A DNA stretch of 64,000 nucleotides, taken from positions 124,001 to 188,000 of the forward strand of contig NZ_JACHNY010000006.1 of NCBI RefSeq assembly GCF_014199625.1, written 5' to 3'. The notes beneath the pieces are model-generated. The model did no database searches. It saw only the letters and a list, made by a program, of their open reading frames with translations, and was not told where the DNA came from. Source of the stretch: Sphingomonas abaci. Lineage in GTDB: Bacteria; Pseudomonadota; Alphaproteobacteria; Sphingomonadales; Sphingomonadaceae. Each line of letters starts with the position of its first letter. Within the stretch, counting starts at the first letter, position 1. The position numbers were made by a program, and so were the translations under genes. Shown one piece after another: positions 34,372 through 43,385 of this stretch.

Positions 34372-34438
34372 CGGCAGGAGCGGCCGATATGCGACAAGCT
34401 CGCCTTCACCCCAGCGACCGGGATCATGTTTTCGAGCG

Positions 34439-34512
34439 TGGAGCGGGTGAAGGGAATCGAACCCTCGTATTCAGCTTGGGAAGCTGCTGCTCTACCATTG
34501 AGCTACACCCGC
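34439..34512 (-). tRNA. tRNA-Gly (CCC)
   Basis: On the minus strand GCGGGTG and CACCCGC form a seven-base acceptor stem followed by TCCA. The anticodon loop is TTCCCAA, giving anticodon CCC. The T-arm is GAGGGTTCGATTCCCTT. The 74-base length includes encoded CCA. It lies just downstream of the methyltransferase gene, in the opposite direction. Confidence 0.96.
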
Positions 34513-34621
34513 GGACACCAGGATCGCTGCCGTTTCCGGCCACATGGCGCGCCATCGTCGAGCGCCGGGTTCATCCGGCTCCGTGATGTGGAGGCCGATT
34601 GCCACAGGTTCGGCATGGTCG

Positions 34622-35053
34622 TCAACGGCGATCGTGCGGCATCCCGGCCGCCAGCCAGCGCGCCAGCGCCGCCGCCAGCGGATAGTCGGCCGGCGGCATC
34701 GGCAGGGCCGCCAGCGCCTCGGGCCGGTCCCAGTGCAGCGCCGTCGCCTCCAGCGCCGCCGGTTCGCCCTGCCAATCGCGGCACGCATGGAGCAGCAACA
34801 GCATCGGCCGCTCGGGCGTGCCGGCCTGCACGAAGCCGATCGGTTCCAGCGCGCCCGGTTCGACGAAAAGGCCCAGTTCCTCCGCGAGTTCGCGGGCAAG
34901 CGCCGCGTCCGGCCGCTCGCCCGGTTCGACCTTGCCGCCAGGAAATTCCCACAGGCCGGCATGCGCCTTGCCGGGCGGCCGCTGCTGGACCAGCGTCCGC
35001 CCGGCGGAATCGATCAAGGCCGCTGCGACTACGATGATGATAGTATTGGTCAT
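34622..35053 (-). CDS. mutT: MutT-type Nudix hydrolase
   Basis: This 143-residue protein contains a full Nudix box: GGKVEPGERPDAALARELAE followed by ELG, matching the GX5EX7REUXEEXGU pattern. The N-terminal VVAAALIDSAGRTLVQQRP and WEFPGGK are typical of MutT (8-oxo-dGTP diphosphatase), which clears oxidised nucleotides from the pool. A broader NTP pyrophosphohydrolase role is possible. It is divergent from the Flp pilin gene at 35087, with only 33 bases between the start codons. Confidence 0.92.
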   Translation of the reverse strand: MTNTIIIVVAAALIDSAGRTLVQQRPPGKAHAGLWEFPGGKVEPGERPDAALARELAEELGLFVEPGALEPIGFVQAGTPERPMLLLLHACRDWQGEPAALEATALHWDRPEALAALPMPPADYPLAAALARWLAAGMPHDRR

Positions 35054-35086
35054 TCTTTAAACACTCCCGGCCTATCCCGCCTGATC

Positions 35087-35278
35087 ATGACCCAGCTCCG
35101 CTCCCTGCTCAGCGCCGGCCGGCGCCTGTTCGCCGATCGCCGTGGCGCCACCGCCGTGGAATATGGCCTGATCGTCGCGCTCATCGTCCTGGCGATGGTC
35201 GGCGCGCTCGGCGGCGTGGCGGACACGACCATCACCATGTGGAACAATGTCAGCACCAGGGTCGTCAGCGCCCGCTGA
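35087..35278 (+). CDS. Flp-type IVb pilin A
   Basis: This 63-residue protein has the Flp prepilin signature: a short basic leader (LRSLLSAGRRLFADRR) followed by GATAVEYGLIVALIVLAMVG, with cleavage expected after the Gly and a Glu at position 5 of the mature chain. Flp pilins form the fibre of the Tad adhesion system. No tad/cpa assembly genes are in the window, so this gene and its neighbour are remote from that cluster. Confidence 0.9.
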   Translation: MTQLRSLLSAGRRLFADRRGATAVEYGLIVALIVLAMVGALGGVADTTITMWNNVSTRVVSAR

Positions 35279-35443
35279 CTGGCCAAGCTCCTGCCACCGC
35301 ACGAAACAATGATGGTTATCAATATCTTACGGACGGCTCGCTTAAGTGTTTCTCAACCTACCGCCGATAGAGATGCGGATGTCGATCCGGTCTCTTCCCC
35401 GGCTCGGCCGGGTAACTGAAGCTTCGTGACCATGGAGATCGCA

Positions 35444-35614
35444 ATGCAGAACATGCGCAAGATTTTTAAGAATTCCAAGGGCGCCACCGCCATCGAGTAC
35501 GGCCTGATCGCCGCGCTGATCGCCGTCGCCGCCATCTCGGCGATGTCGACCCTGGGCAAGAACCTGGGCGCGACCTTCAACTCGGTCTCGGGCAACATGA
35601 CCAAGGCGCAGTAA
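35444..35614 (+). CDS. Flp-type IVb pilin B
   Basis: This 56-residue Flp prepilin has leader MQNMRKIFKNSK and the cleavage/assembly motif GATAIEYGLIAALIAVAAIS. The start at 35444 has GGAG six bases upstream; upstream in-frame codons lack a good site. It is more canonical in length than pilin A, ends in NMTKAQ, and is followed by a strong terminator at 35658. It is about 165 bases from pilin A and may have its own promoter. Confidence 0.93.
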   Translation: MQNMRKIFKNSKGATAIEYGLIAALIAVAAISAMSTLGKNLGATFNSVSGNMTKAQ

Positions 35615-35657
35615 TTCGCGCGCCTTCGCTCCGGCTATAGCGCCGAGGCGACGCAAG

Positions 35658-35689
35658 GGGCGGCGGACCGACGGGTCCGCCGCCCTTTT
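35658..35689 (+). terminator. Rho-independent terminator after Flp pilin B
   Basis: A 12-base perfect stem (GGGCGGCGGACC / GGTCCGCCGCCC) with a GACG loop is followed by TTTT on the plus strand. It separates the pilin gene from the convergent accA. Confidence 0.9.
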
Positions 35690-35694
35690 CGCAT

Positions 35695-36642
35695 TTAAAG
35701 CCGGCCCATCGCCAGGAACTTGGCGCGGCGCTCGCGGGTGAGCTGTTCGGGCGAGAGCGGCGCGAGCTGGTCGAGCGCCGATTCGATCGCGTCGCCAAGC
35801 TTCGCGATCGCGCGGCCATGGTCGCGGTGCGCGCCACCCAACGGCTCGGGCACGATCGTGTCGATGATGCCGAGCTGCTTCAGGTCCTGCGCGGTGACGC
35901 GCATCGCCTCGGCCGCGTCGGGTGCCTTGTCGGCGGTGCGCCACAGGATCGAGGCGCAGCCTTCGGGACTGATCACCGAATAGACGGCATGTTCGAACAT
36001 CAGCACGCGGTTGCCCGCCGCCAGCGCGATCGCGCCGCCCGATCCGCCCTCGCCGACGATCGCGGAGATCACCGGTACGCCCGCGTTCAGGCACGCCTCG
36101 GTCGAGCGGGCGATCGCCTCGGCCTGGCCACGCTCCTCCGCCTGGATGCCGGGAAAGGCGCCGGACGTGTCGACCAGCGTCACCACCGGCAGGCCGAATC
36201 GGCTGGCCAGTTCGACCAGGCGGATCGCCTTGCGATAGCCCTCGGGCTTGCCCATCCCGAAATTATGCTTGAGCCGGCTGGCGGTGTCGTCGCCCTTCTC
36301 ATGGCCGATCGCCAGCACCTTGCGCCCACGGAAGGTCGCGAAGCCGCCCAGGATCGCCTGGTCGTCGGCAAAGGCGCGGTCGCCCGCCAGCGGCATCCAT
36401 TCCTCGAAAAGCCCCGCGGCATAATGTTTGAAGTGCGGACGTTCGGGGTGCCGCGCCACCTGCGTCTTCTGCCAGGGGGTCAGCCGGGCGAAGGTGTCGC
36501 GCAGCAGCTTGTCGGATTTCGCCTGCAGCCGCGCCACGTCCGCGGCGATGTCGACGCCGCCATTCGCACCGCTTTCGCGCAGTTCGTCGATTCGGCCCTG
36601 CAATTCGGCGATCGGCTTTTCGAAGTCGAGGAAAGTGAACAT
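35695..36642 (-). CDS. accA: Acetyl-CoA carboxylase carboxyltransferase subunit alpha
   Basis: This 315-residue protein matches AccA throughout: an N-terminal helical segment ([18 protein letters not shown]), [10 protein letters not shown], the acetyl-CoA/biotin-site loops around [15 protein letters not shown] and [13 protein letters not shown], and [13 protein letters not shown] [19 protein letters not shown]. With AccD it transfers carboxyl from biotin to acetyl-CoA, the committing step of fatty-acid synthesis. It lies directly downstream of xerD, nine bases apart, so the two are likely cotranscribed. Confidence 0.97.
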   Translation of the reverse strand: MFTFLDFEKPIAELQGRIDELRESGANGGVDIAADVARLQAKSDKLLRDTFARLTPWQKTQVARHPERPHFKHYAAGLFEEWMPLAGDRAFADDQAILGGFATFRGRKVLAIGHEKGDDTASRLKHNFGMGKPEGYRKAIRLVELASRFGLPVVTLVDTSGAFPGIQAEERGQAEAIARSTEACLNAGVPVISAIVGEGGSGGAIALAAGNRVLMFEHAVYSVISPEGCASILWRTADKAPDAAEAMRVTAQDLKQLGIIDTIVPEPLGGAHRDHGRAIAKLGDAIESALDQLAPLSPEQLTRERRAKFLAMGRL

Positions 36643-36651
36643 GGCCGGCGG

Positions 36652-37551
36652 TTAGGACCGGGTCGTGTCGAGGTCAACGAGCGGATGGTTCGACTGGACC
36701 AGTTCGACCAGCCGTGCGGTCTCGACATGCGTGTAGATTTCGGTGGTGGCGATGTCGGCATGGCCCAGCATCGTCTGGAGCGCGCGCAGGTCCGCGCCCC
36801 CCGCCAGCAGATGGGTGGCGAAGGCGTGGCGCAGCACGTGCGGGCTGATCCGGTCGGGCGCGATCCCCGCCTCCGCCGCCAGTTCGCGCACCAGTTGGTA
36901 GAGGCGGACGCGCGACAGATGGCCACGGCCGGAGGGGAAGAGGAATGGTTGGTCGTCCGGCACATGCGCGCGCCACGCCGCCACCGCCGCGCGCGCGCGG
37001 TCGGACAGCGGCACCAGCCGTTCCTTGTCGCCTTTGCCCTTCACGAACAGATAAGGGCGGTCTGGGCGCACCGCCGCCAGCGGCAGCGACACGAGTTCGG
37101 TCGCGCGCAGGCCGGACCCGTAGAGCAGCTCGAACAGCGCCGCCAATCGCCGGTCGGCGGGACGGGGGTCGGCAAGGCGATCCGCGATCGTAGCGAACAG
37201 CCGATCGATATCGCCATGGCTGAGCGTGCGGGGCAGGCCGCGCGCGGCGCCGGGCCGGGGCAGCGCCGCGCCGGCATCGTCCGCGCGGTGCCCCTCCTCG
37301 TGCAGGAAGGCGAAGAAGCGCCGAAGCGCCGCCGATTTGCGCGCCACGGTCGACCGCGACAGCGCCCGCCAGTCCCGCGCCAGCGTCGTCAAGGCCTCCG
37401 CATCGGCCATGGCCAGCCGCCCGCCGAGCACTGCCGAAGCGAGCGTCAGGTCGCTGCGATACGCGGCGAGCGTATTGGCGGCGGCGCCCGATTCGGCGGC
37501 CAGCATCTCCAGGAATCGGTCGATCAGTCCGCGATCGGCGAGGTCGAGCAT
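36652..37551 (-). CDS. xerD: Tyrosine recombinase XerD
   Basis: The 299-residue product has a SAM-like N-terminal domain (DRFLEMLAAESGAAANTLAAY) and the catalytic domain with Arg in TGLRATELVSL, the beta-hairpin Lys in KGKGDKERLVPL, HVLRHAFATHLL, LGHADIATTEIYTHV (His and the nucleophile Tyr). With XerC it resolves chromosome dimers at dif. Start at the ATG at 37551 fits the family length. It follows the unknown 603-residue gene with a five-base gap. Confidence 0.94.
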   Translation of the reverse strand: MLDLADRGLIDRFLEMLAAESGAAANTLAAYRSDLTLASAVLGGRLAMADAEALTTLARDWRALSRSTVARKSAALRRFFAFLHEEGHRADDAGAALPRPGAARGLPRTLSHGDIDRLFATIADRLADPRPADRRLAALFELLYGSGLRATELVSLPLAAVRPDRPYLFVKGKGDKERLVPLSDRARAAVAAWRAHVPDDQPFLFPSGRGHLSRVRLYQLVRELAAEAGIAPDRISPHVLRHAFATHLLAGGADLRALQTMLGHADIATTEIYTHVETARLVELVQSNHPLVDLDTTRS

Positions 37552-37556
37552 CGGGA

Positions 37557-39368
37557 TCAGCCCCGCGCCAGCGCCTCGGCCGCGATCATCCGCGCCTCGC
37601 CATCCAGCCCGACGCCGCGCAGGGCCGCCACGATCCGATAGAGCGTGACCGGCGACACGGCGCGCCAATCGGCCGCGTTCATCCCCACCGCCGACAGCAG
37701 CACCACCGTGCCCGGCTCGTCGGCGCGCACCGCCCGGTCGAGCGCACGCGTCCAGTTTGTCACCGCGCCCAGCGGCACGCCGAGCGACTCGGCGGCGCGC
37801 TGCGCCTGGTCGGGCGCGATCCGGCCGAGCCCGGCCAGCCCCGCCAGGAACAATTGCCGCTTGCGCGCGGCATCGCCGCTGCCGGCATAGCCCTGCACAT
37901 CGCCCTCGCCGAAGCGGGTCGTCGAGTCGGGGTCGGTCAGCGCGATCATCGCCCAGCCGTCGCCCCCGGTCTTCACCGCCTGGGCCCAGCGCGCCGCCGT
38001 GCGGTCATGCCCGGCCGACAGCAGCGCGGCGACGATCCGGTCGGCCTCCGCCAGATCGGCGCGCACCGGCTGGCGCGCGGCGGCATGGGCGGTCAGCACC
38101 AGCCGGCCATAGCCAGGATCCGCGCCCCACAGGTCGCGAAGCGCGCCCAGCCGCGCATCGGCGGTGCGGCCGGCATAGGCGGTGCCCAGGTCCTGCGCCG
38201 CCGCCGCCGCCGCCGAGGGCGCGTCATCGTCGGCCGCGACCATGCCGTAAAGATCGACCAGCGCCGCGCTGGACATCACCCCCTGCGCCGCCGCCGCCTC
38301 CACGAGCGGCAGGCGGGCGGCGGGCGACAGCATCGGCGACAGCGCTTGCCAGTAGCGGACCTGCGCGCCGGTCGTCGCGAACATCGTCTCGGGGATCGCC
38401 ACGCCGGTCGCATTGGCCAGGCCGAAACGCCACGGCGTCAGCCGGTCGACGCCGTCCCATTCGATCGTCACCGCACGGCGGCCCTGTCCGCCGGCGCCCA
38501 TCGCCTTTTCGGCCAGCAGCACGTCGATGCCGCCGGCCAGCCGGCGACGCCGCGCCGCCTGGAACTGCGCCCGCGCCGCCTCGCCCTGTCCGGTCAGCCC
38601 GGCGCAGATCGGCTGGGCGAAGACCCAGCCCACCTCGCCGGTGGCGCGCAGGCCGGCCTCCGCCAGCGGGCAGAGTCCGCCCGGATCGCCGGTCGCCAGC
38701 ATCGCGTTCATCGCGACCTGGTAGAGCTTGGGCGTATAGTCGCGATTGTCGACGCGCTCGACCACCCCGCGCGCCACCACCGATTCGCCCATGCGGAGCA
38801 GCAGCCAGGCGCGCTCGGCCGCATAGTCCGCGCCGTTCAGCCCGGCCGGCGTGTCGAGTTCGGCCGCCAGCGTCCGCCGCAACAGCATCGACAGCCAGCG
38901 TGACGGCAGCGGCGCGGGCGTCCGTCGCATCAACGTCTCGATGAAGCCGCCATCGGCCGCGCCGAACGCATCGGCCGGCATGTCCCGCGACAGGCCGACG
39001 CTCGCGATTGAACGCCGGGCATAGACGGGCATCTCGTAGCGGGCGAGCAGGCGCGGATCGATCGGCGACGGCGTCGCGCCGGGGGTCGGGCCTGGCGACG
39101 GGCCGGATGTCGGGGCCGCCAGCGGCTGCACCACCGCCCCGGCCGGATCACCGGGCAGGACCGCGCCGCGCTGCGCCGGCGGCGTCGGGGCCGCGCCGGG
39201 CCGGGCGGCGGCGGCAGTCGGCGTCGCGCTGGGCCGGGCGGCGGGCCGGGCCGCGGGCTCGCCGAAGCCGGGCGGCAGAATCGATTCGGGCCGGTCCTGC
39301 GCCACCGCCATCGCAGCGAGCGTGACCGCGCCGAACCCGGCGGCGGCGACCTTACTGGAGATTCGCAA
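37557..39368 (-). CDS. Large exported protein of unknown function, Pro-rich N-terminus
   Basis: This 603-residue protein appears to start at a TTG that lies inside the end of a 44-residue micro-ORF (17-base overlap). A signal-like segment (KVAAAGFGAVTLAAMAVA) is followed by a Pro/Ala/Thr-rich stretch to about residue 115 and then by a mainly helical, Ala-rich domain of regular helices that might be a TPR/SEL1-like solenoid. I recognise no named domain. It lies directly upstream of xerD with a five-base gap. The start is uncertain because no clear ATG or ribosome-binding site is visible before the signal segment. It is probably periplasmic or membrane-attached. Confidence 0.7.
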   Translation of the reverse strand: MRISSKVAAAGFGAVTLAAMAVAQDRPESILPPGFGEPAARPAARPSATPTAAAARPGAAPTPPAQRGAVLPGDPAGAVVQPLAAPTSGPSPGPTPGATPSPIDPRLLARYEMPVYARRSIASVGLSRDMPADAFGAADGGFIETLMRRTPAPLPSRWLSMLLRRTLAAELDTPAGLNGADYAAERAWLLLRMGESVVARGVVERVDNRDYTPKLYQVAMNAMLATGDPGGLCPLAEAGLRATGEVGWVFAQPICAGLTGQGEAARAQFQAARRRRLAGGIDVLLAEKAMGAGGQGRRAVTIEWDGVDRLTPWRFGLANATGVAIPETMFATTGAQVRYWQALSPMLSPAARLPLVEAAAAQGVMSSAALVDLYGMVAADDDAPSAAAAAAQDLGTAYAGRTADARLGALRDLWGADPGYGRLVLTAHAAARQPVRADLAEADRIVAALLSAGHDRTAARWAQAVKTGGDGWAMIALTDPDSTTRFGEGDVQGYAGSGDAARKRQLFLAGLAGLGRIAPDQAQRAAESLGVPLGAVTNWTRALDRAVRADEPGTVVLLSAVGMNAADWRAVSPVTLYRIVAALRGVGLDGEARMIAAEALARG

Positions 39369-39486
39369 GCGAGACCTGCTGCTCGATCTGCGTGGTCGGG
39401 CGATCCTTGGCGCGGCCGGCGAGCAGCATCATGCCACCCCCGACCACGACCAGGATCACCAGGAGCGAGACGAGAAGGCGGGACAT
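39352..39486 (-). CDS. 44-residue single-span membrane micro-ORF
   Basis: A short gene encodes a 44-residue protein with one strong hydrophobic span (about residues 4-24: LLVSLLVILVVVGGGMMLLA) and a short basic/polar tail (GRAKDRPTTQIEQQVSLANLQ). ATG at 39486 has AAGG seven bases upstream. It reads straight into the large unknown gene: its TAA falls 17 bases after the probable TTG start of that gene, an overlap typical of coupled translation. Function unknown; it may be a small membrane subunit or a translation leader. Confidence 0.65.
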   Translation of the reverse strand: MSRLLVSLLVILVVVGGGMMLLAGRAKDRPTTQIEQQVSLANLQ

Positions 39487-39565
39487 AGGCAAACCTTGGA
39501 AAACGGATACGCGGGGTCACAGCGCTTTTGCGCCGCGCGATTGCGGCTGTATAGCCCCGCTCGCG

Positions 39566-40096
39566 ATGTTGCAAAGCCACTCCCCCTGGACCGGCCGGCC
39601 GCTCGTGCTCGTCGGGTTGATGGGTGTCGGCAAATCCACCGTTGGTCGCCGTCTGGCGACGCGGTTGAAGCTGCCCTTCGTCGATGCCGATAACGCCATC
39701 GAGGACGCGGCCGGCATGACCATCACTGAGATTTTCGCCCGATTCGGCGAACCCTATTTCCGTGCCGGCGAACGCCGCGTGATCGGCCGCCTCATGGACG
39801 GCACGCCCAAGGTCATCGCGACCGGCGGCGGCGCCTTCATCGACCCGGCGACGCGCAAGCTGATCCTGGACCAGGCGACCGCCATCTGGCTGAGCGCGCA
39901 TCCGGACGTGCTGGTCGAACGCGTCAAGCGTCGCGACACCCGGCCGCTGCTGCGCGGCAAAGACGCGCGGCAGGTGCTGAGCGATCTCGCCGCGGTGCGC
40001 GACCCGATCTATGCCCAGGCGCATATCCATGTCTCCAGCCAGAAAGGTCCGCACGAAGTGACCGTCAACGCCATCCTGAAGGCGATCGGCCGATGA
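39566..40096 (+). CDS. aroK: Shikimate kinase
   Basis: The 176-residue product has the P-loop [17 protein letters not shown] near residue 15, the shikimate-binding segment [22 protein letters not shown], and the TGGGAF motif. It phosphorylates shikimate in the pathway to chorismate. I use the ATG at 39566, which fits the family length. The stop overlaps the ATG of aroB by four bases. Confidence 0.96.
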   Translation: MLQSHSPWTGRPLVLVGLMGVGKSTVGRRLATRLKLPFVDADNAIEDAAGMTITEIFARFGEPYFRAGERRVIGRLMDGTPKVIATGGGAFIDPATRKLILDQATAIWLSAHPDVLVERVKRRDTRPLLRGKDARQVLSDLAAVRDPIYAQAHIHVSSQKGPHEVTVNAILKAIGR

Positions 40097-41193
40097 GGAC
40101 GATTTCCGTCGAACTGGGCGACCGCCGCTACCCGATCCTGATCGAGGCGGGGCTGATCGATCGTGCGGCCGAGGCGTTGCGGCCGCTGGCGCGGGGTCGC
40201 CCGATGGCCATCGTCACCGATTCGCACCTTCGGTCGCATCTGGCGAAGTTGCAGGGGTCGCTGGACGCGGCGGGCATCGCCAGCGAGGCGCTGGTCCTGC
40301 CGCCGGGCGAGGCGAGCAAGAGCTGGGCGGTGCTGGCGCAGGTGTGCGACTGGCTGATGGCGCGCGGGATCGAGCGCAGCGACCATGTGCTGGCGCTGGG
40401 CGGCGGCGTGATGGGCGACCTGATCGGCTTCGCCTGCGCGATCCTGAAGCGCGGCTGTCCGTTCGTGCAGATCCCCACGACGCTGCTCGCCCAGGTCGAC
40501 AGCTCGGTCGGCGGCAAGACCGCGATCAACACGGCGGCGGGCAAGAACCTGATCGGCGCGTTCCACCAGCCCGCCATGGTGCTGATCGACCCGGCGGTGC
40601 TCGATACGCTGCCGCCGCGCGAGCTGGCGGCCGGCTATGCCGAGGTGGTGAAATACGGCCTGATCGACGATGCCGACTTCTTTGGCTGGTGCGAGGCGAA
40701 CGGCGCAGGCCTGCTCGCCGGCGACGCGGCGGCGCGCGAACAGGCCATCGCTCATTCGGTCGCCGCCAAGGCGCGGATCGTCGCCGCCGACGAGCACGAG
40801 ACCAACGGCACCCGCGCCCTCCTCAACCTGGGCCACACGTTCGGCCATGCGCTGGAAGCGGAGGCCGGGTTCGACGGCAGCCTGATCCATGGCGAGGCGG
40901 TGGCGGCGGGCATCGCGCTCGCCTTCCGCTTCTCGGTTGCGCGCGGCCTCTGCCCGCCAGCGGATGCCGAGCGGGTCTCGGCGCATTTCCGGGCGGTCGG
41001 TCTGCCCGACGGGCTGGCGGCGGCGGGCATCTCCGCCAGCGGCGCGCGGCTGGTCGACCATATGCGCCACGACAAGAAGATGGCGGCGGGCACCCTGCCC
41101 TTCCTGCTCGCGCGCGGGATCGGCCGGACCTATCTCGACCGCTCGGTCGATCTGGACGAGGTGGCCGTGTTCCTCGACCGCGAGCCGCGCTGA
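40093..41193 (+). CDS. aroB: 3-dehydroquinate synthase
   Basis: This 366-residue NAD-dependent cyclase carries family motifs throughout: [10 protein letters not shown], the NAD-binding [29 protein letters not shown], and the metal-binding [19 protein letters not shown] and LIHGEAVA. It converts DAHP to 3-dehydroquinate, the second step of the shikimate pathway. aroK upstream overlaps it by four bases, and the small DUF2256 gene starts one base inside its stop. Confidence 0.97.
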   Translation: MRTISVELGDRRYPILIEAGLIDRAAEALRPLARGRPMAIVTDSHLRSHLAKLQGSLDAAGIASEALVLPPGEASKSWAVLAQVCDWLMARGIERSDHVLALGGGVMGDLIGFACAILKRGCPFVQIPTTLLAQVDSSVGGKTAINTAAGKNLIGAFHQPAMVLIDPAVLDTLPPRELAAGYAEVVKYGLIDDADFFGWCEANGAGLLAGDAAAREQAIAHSVAAKARIVAADEHETNGTRALLNLGHTFGHALEAEAGFDGSLIHGEAVAAGIALAFRFSVARGLCPPADAERVSAHFRAVGLPDGLAAAGISASGARLVDHMRHDKKMAAGTLPFLLARGIGRTYLDRSVDLDEVAVFLDREPR

Positions 41194-41333
41194 TGCCCAA
41201 TGGCGTCGACAAGCGCGACCTGCCGACCAAGATTTGCGTCGCCTGCGGCCGCCCCTTCACCTGGCGCAAGAAATGGGCGCGCGACTGGGACCAGGTGCAA
41301 TATTGCTCGGACGCCTGCCGACGGAAACGCTGA
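41193..41333 (+). CDS. DUF2256 zinc-ribbon-like small protein
   Basis: A 46-residue protein with two cysteine pairs, [14 protein letters not shown] and CSDACRRKR, the pattern of DUF2256 zinc-ribbon-like proteins. The ATG overlaps the aroB stop by one base (TGATG). Function is unknown. It converges on radC with a six-base gap. Confidence 0.85.
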   Translation: MPNGVDKRDLPTKICVACGRPFTWRKKWARDWDQVQYCSDACRRKR

Positions 41334-41339
41334 TCCCGC

Positions 41340-42005
41340 TCAGTCGATCGCGATGCAATGCTGGCCGCCGCGCGCGACGATCAGGTGATCGTGCAGGCGC
41401 AGGCCCAGCGTCTCCGCCGCCACCGCCAGCTTGCGGGTGAAGCGCCGGTCGAGGTCGCTCGGCGCCGGATCGCCGCTCGGATGGTTATGCACCAGCACCA
41501 TCCCGCAGGCGCCGATCTCGAGCGCCCGCGCGAGGATCTGGCGCGGCCGGACGGTCACCCCCTCCGGCCCGCCCCGCGCGATCACCTCCTCGGCGAGCAG
41601 CTCGCGCCGCCCGTTCAGGAAGAAGACGCGCACCTGCTCGTCGCGTTCGTGCGCCATGAGCTGGCGGCAATAATCGATCAGCTCGTGCCGCGTCGCGACG
41701 ATCGGGCCCGCCGCCACCTTCTCCCGCAGCAGGAACAGCGCCGCCCGGCGGTGCGCCGCTAGCATCGCCACCGCTTTGGCTTCGCCATCGACCAGCGGCA
41801 GCAACGTCGCCTCGCGCGCGACCAGCGCCGCGTTCAGGCTGGCATGATGGTCGAGGATCGACCCAGCCCAACGCGGCGCCCGGTCGGGATCGACGATCGC
41901 CAGCAACGCGACCAGCACCTCCTGCGCTTCGTCGTCCCGGACCGCCATCGCTGGCGCGAGCGACCGGGAAAGATGGAGGCGGAGGCCGGCGAACCGGTGG
42001 GACAT
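41340..42005 (-). CDS. radC: RadC-family JAB-domain protein
   Basis: This 221-residue protein has the MPN/JAMM metal motif at its C-terminal half (MVLVHNHPSGDPAPSDLD) preceded by an FFLNGRRELL segment, as in RadC. Despite the name, a repair role is not established; RadC-type proteins have JAB metalloprotease-like folds. The N-terminal helix-hairpin-helix region is not clear. It stands alone on the minus strand, between the aro genes and the DUF1178 gene. Confidence 0.9.
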   Translation of the reverse strand: MSHRFAGLRLHLSRSLAPAMAVRDDEAQEVLVALLAIVDPDRAPRWAGSILDHHASLNAALVAREATLLPLVDGEAKAVAMLAAHRRAALFLLREKVAAGPIVATRHELIDYCRQLMAHERDEQVRVFFLNGRRELLAEEVIARGGPEGVTVRPRQILARALEIGACGMVLVHNHPSGDPAPSDLDRRFTRKLAVAAETLGLRLHDHLIVARGGQHCIAID

Positions 42006-42132
42006 CGCGGGAGCTCGCAGGGAACGGGCGATCTCCCTATCCCGTCCTGCACCGATGCGGGGTCGCCTAAACCTCCATCACGGAGCGGTTCACCCCTCAA
42101 TCATATCCGATCCGGAGCGATCGCAACCTGGA

Positions 42133-42561
42133 TCAGTTAAGCTGCTTCGGCGGCACGACGGGCAGCGGCAGCGGCGCGACCGGCACGCCTTCAGCCACCA
42201 GCGCCTTGGCCTCGGCGATGCTTGCCTGCCCATGGATGGCGGTGGTCGGCGCCTCGCCCATATGCATGGCGCGGGCGCGCGCGGCGAATGCGCCGCCGAC
42301 CCATTCGGAGGATTCCAGCGCCTTGGCCTGGGCCGCCGCCAAGGCCGCCATCGCCTGCTTCATCGCGGCGGCCGGCGGCGGATCGGCGCGGTTGCCCTTG
42401 GCTGCGACCGCCGGGGCCATCACCGCCTTCTCAATCGCGGTCGCGCCGCACATCGGACAGACGAGCTGCCCGGCCGCACGCTGTTCGTCATAGGCGCGGC
42501 TGGAGCCGAACCAGGCCTCGAACACATGGCCATCGGGACAACGCAGGTCAAAGACGATCAC
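42133..42561 (-). CDS. DUF1178 family protein
   Basis: The 142-residue protein begins MIVFDLRCPDGHVFEAWFGS with a CPDGH segment, followed by CPMCGATAIEKAVMAPAVA, giving a probable zinc-binding cluster of two Cys-rich knuckles; this is the DUF1178 signature. The C-terminal third is variable. The GTG start overlaps the stop of the nitrilase gene (GTGA), and the gene is the last in the comF-grxC-nit operon. Function unknown. Confidence 0.88.
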   Translation of the reverse strand: MIVFDLRCPDGHVFEAWFGSSRAYDEQRAAGQLVCPMCGATAIEKAVMAPAVAAKGNRADPPPAAAMKQAMAALAAAQAKALESSEWVGGAFAARARAMHMGEAPTTAIHGQASIAEAKALVAEGVPVAPLPLPVVPPKQLN

Positions 42562-43385
42562 GCGCCGGCGATTCCGACCGGCGGGATGGGCCGACGATGA
42601 TCCAGCACCGGCAGGCGCTGGCGCACCTCCATCGTCCGCGCCGGATCGATCGTGGCGACCGCCAGGCCCGCCGCCTCGCCCATGTCCAGCACCGCCTCAC
42701 CCCAGGGATCGACGACCATCGAATGGCCATAGGTGGTGCGGCCATCCGCATGCTGCCCGGTCTGCGCCGCCGCCACCACCCAGGCCCCGGCCTCGACCGC
42801 CCGCGCCCGCAGCAGCAGCGACCAATGCGCCGCCCCGGTCGGCAGGGTGAAGGCGGCCGGCACCGCCAGCACGGTCGCACCCGCATCGGTCAGCGCGCGG
42901 AACAGGTCCGGAAAACGCAAGTCGTAGCAGATCGCGAGCCCCAGTCGCCCGACCGGCGTATCGACCACCATCGCCATATCACCAGGCGCATAGCTCGCCG
43001 ACTCGCGCCAGCTCTCCCCCGTCGGCAGGTCGACATCGAACAGGTGCAGCTTGTCGTAGCGTGCCCGGACCGCGCCTGCGCCGTCGATCACGAACCCGCG
43101 ATTGGCCAACCGGCCATCGGGCCGCCGCACCGCCAGCGAGCCGAGATGGACCCACAGACCCGCCCGCGCCGCCGCATGACGCACGGCATCCAGCACCGGA
43201 TCGTCCGCTTCCGCCACGATCGCCCGCGCCGCGCGCTCTCCGTCGCGATCGATCAGGCCGGACATTTCCGGAGTGAACAGCATCGTCGCGCCCCGCGCCG
43301 CGGCCTGCGCCACCGCGTTGGTCAGCGTGGCGGCATTGACGGCGGGCTCGATCCCGCTCGTCATCTGGAGCAGCGCGATCGTCAC
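42558..43385 (-). CDS. Nit-type carbon-nitrogen hydrolase
   Basis: This 275-residue protein has the nitrilase-superfamily triad: Glu in LFTPEMSG, Lys in YDKLHLFDVD and Cys in AICYDLRFPD, plus WSLLLRARAVE. This branch (Nit1/Nit2) includes deaminated glutathione amidase and omega-amidase. It starts at a GTG overlapping the stop of grxC, which fits a role in glutathione metabolism, especially repair of deaminated glutathione. The specific substrate is inferred, not shown. Confidence 0.9.
   Translation of the reverse strand: MTIALLQMTSGIEPAVNAATLTNAVAQAAARGATMLFTPEMSGLIDRDGERAARAIVAEADDPVLDAVRHAAARAGLWVHLGSLAVRRPDGRLANRGFVIDGAGAVRARYDKLHLFDVDLPTGESWRESASYAPGDMAMVVDTPVGRLGLAICYDLRFPDLFRALTDAGATVLAVPAAFTLPTGAAHWSLLLRARAVEAGAWVVAAAQTGQHADGRTTYGHSMVVDPWGEAVLDMGEAAGLAVATIDPARTMEVRQRLPVLDHRRPIPPVGIAGA

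Noticed and set aside
34389..34586. Open frame with GEGNRTLVFSLGSCCSTIELH
   Set aside because: Same cause: antisense reading through tRNA-Gly.
36652..37551. Mobile-element integrase
   Set aside because: Length, motifs and place beside accA fit housekeeping XerD; no attachment-site repeats are seen.
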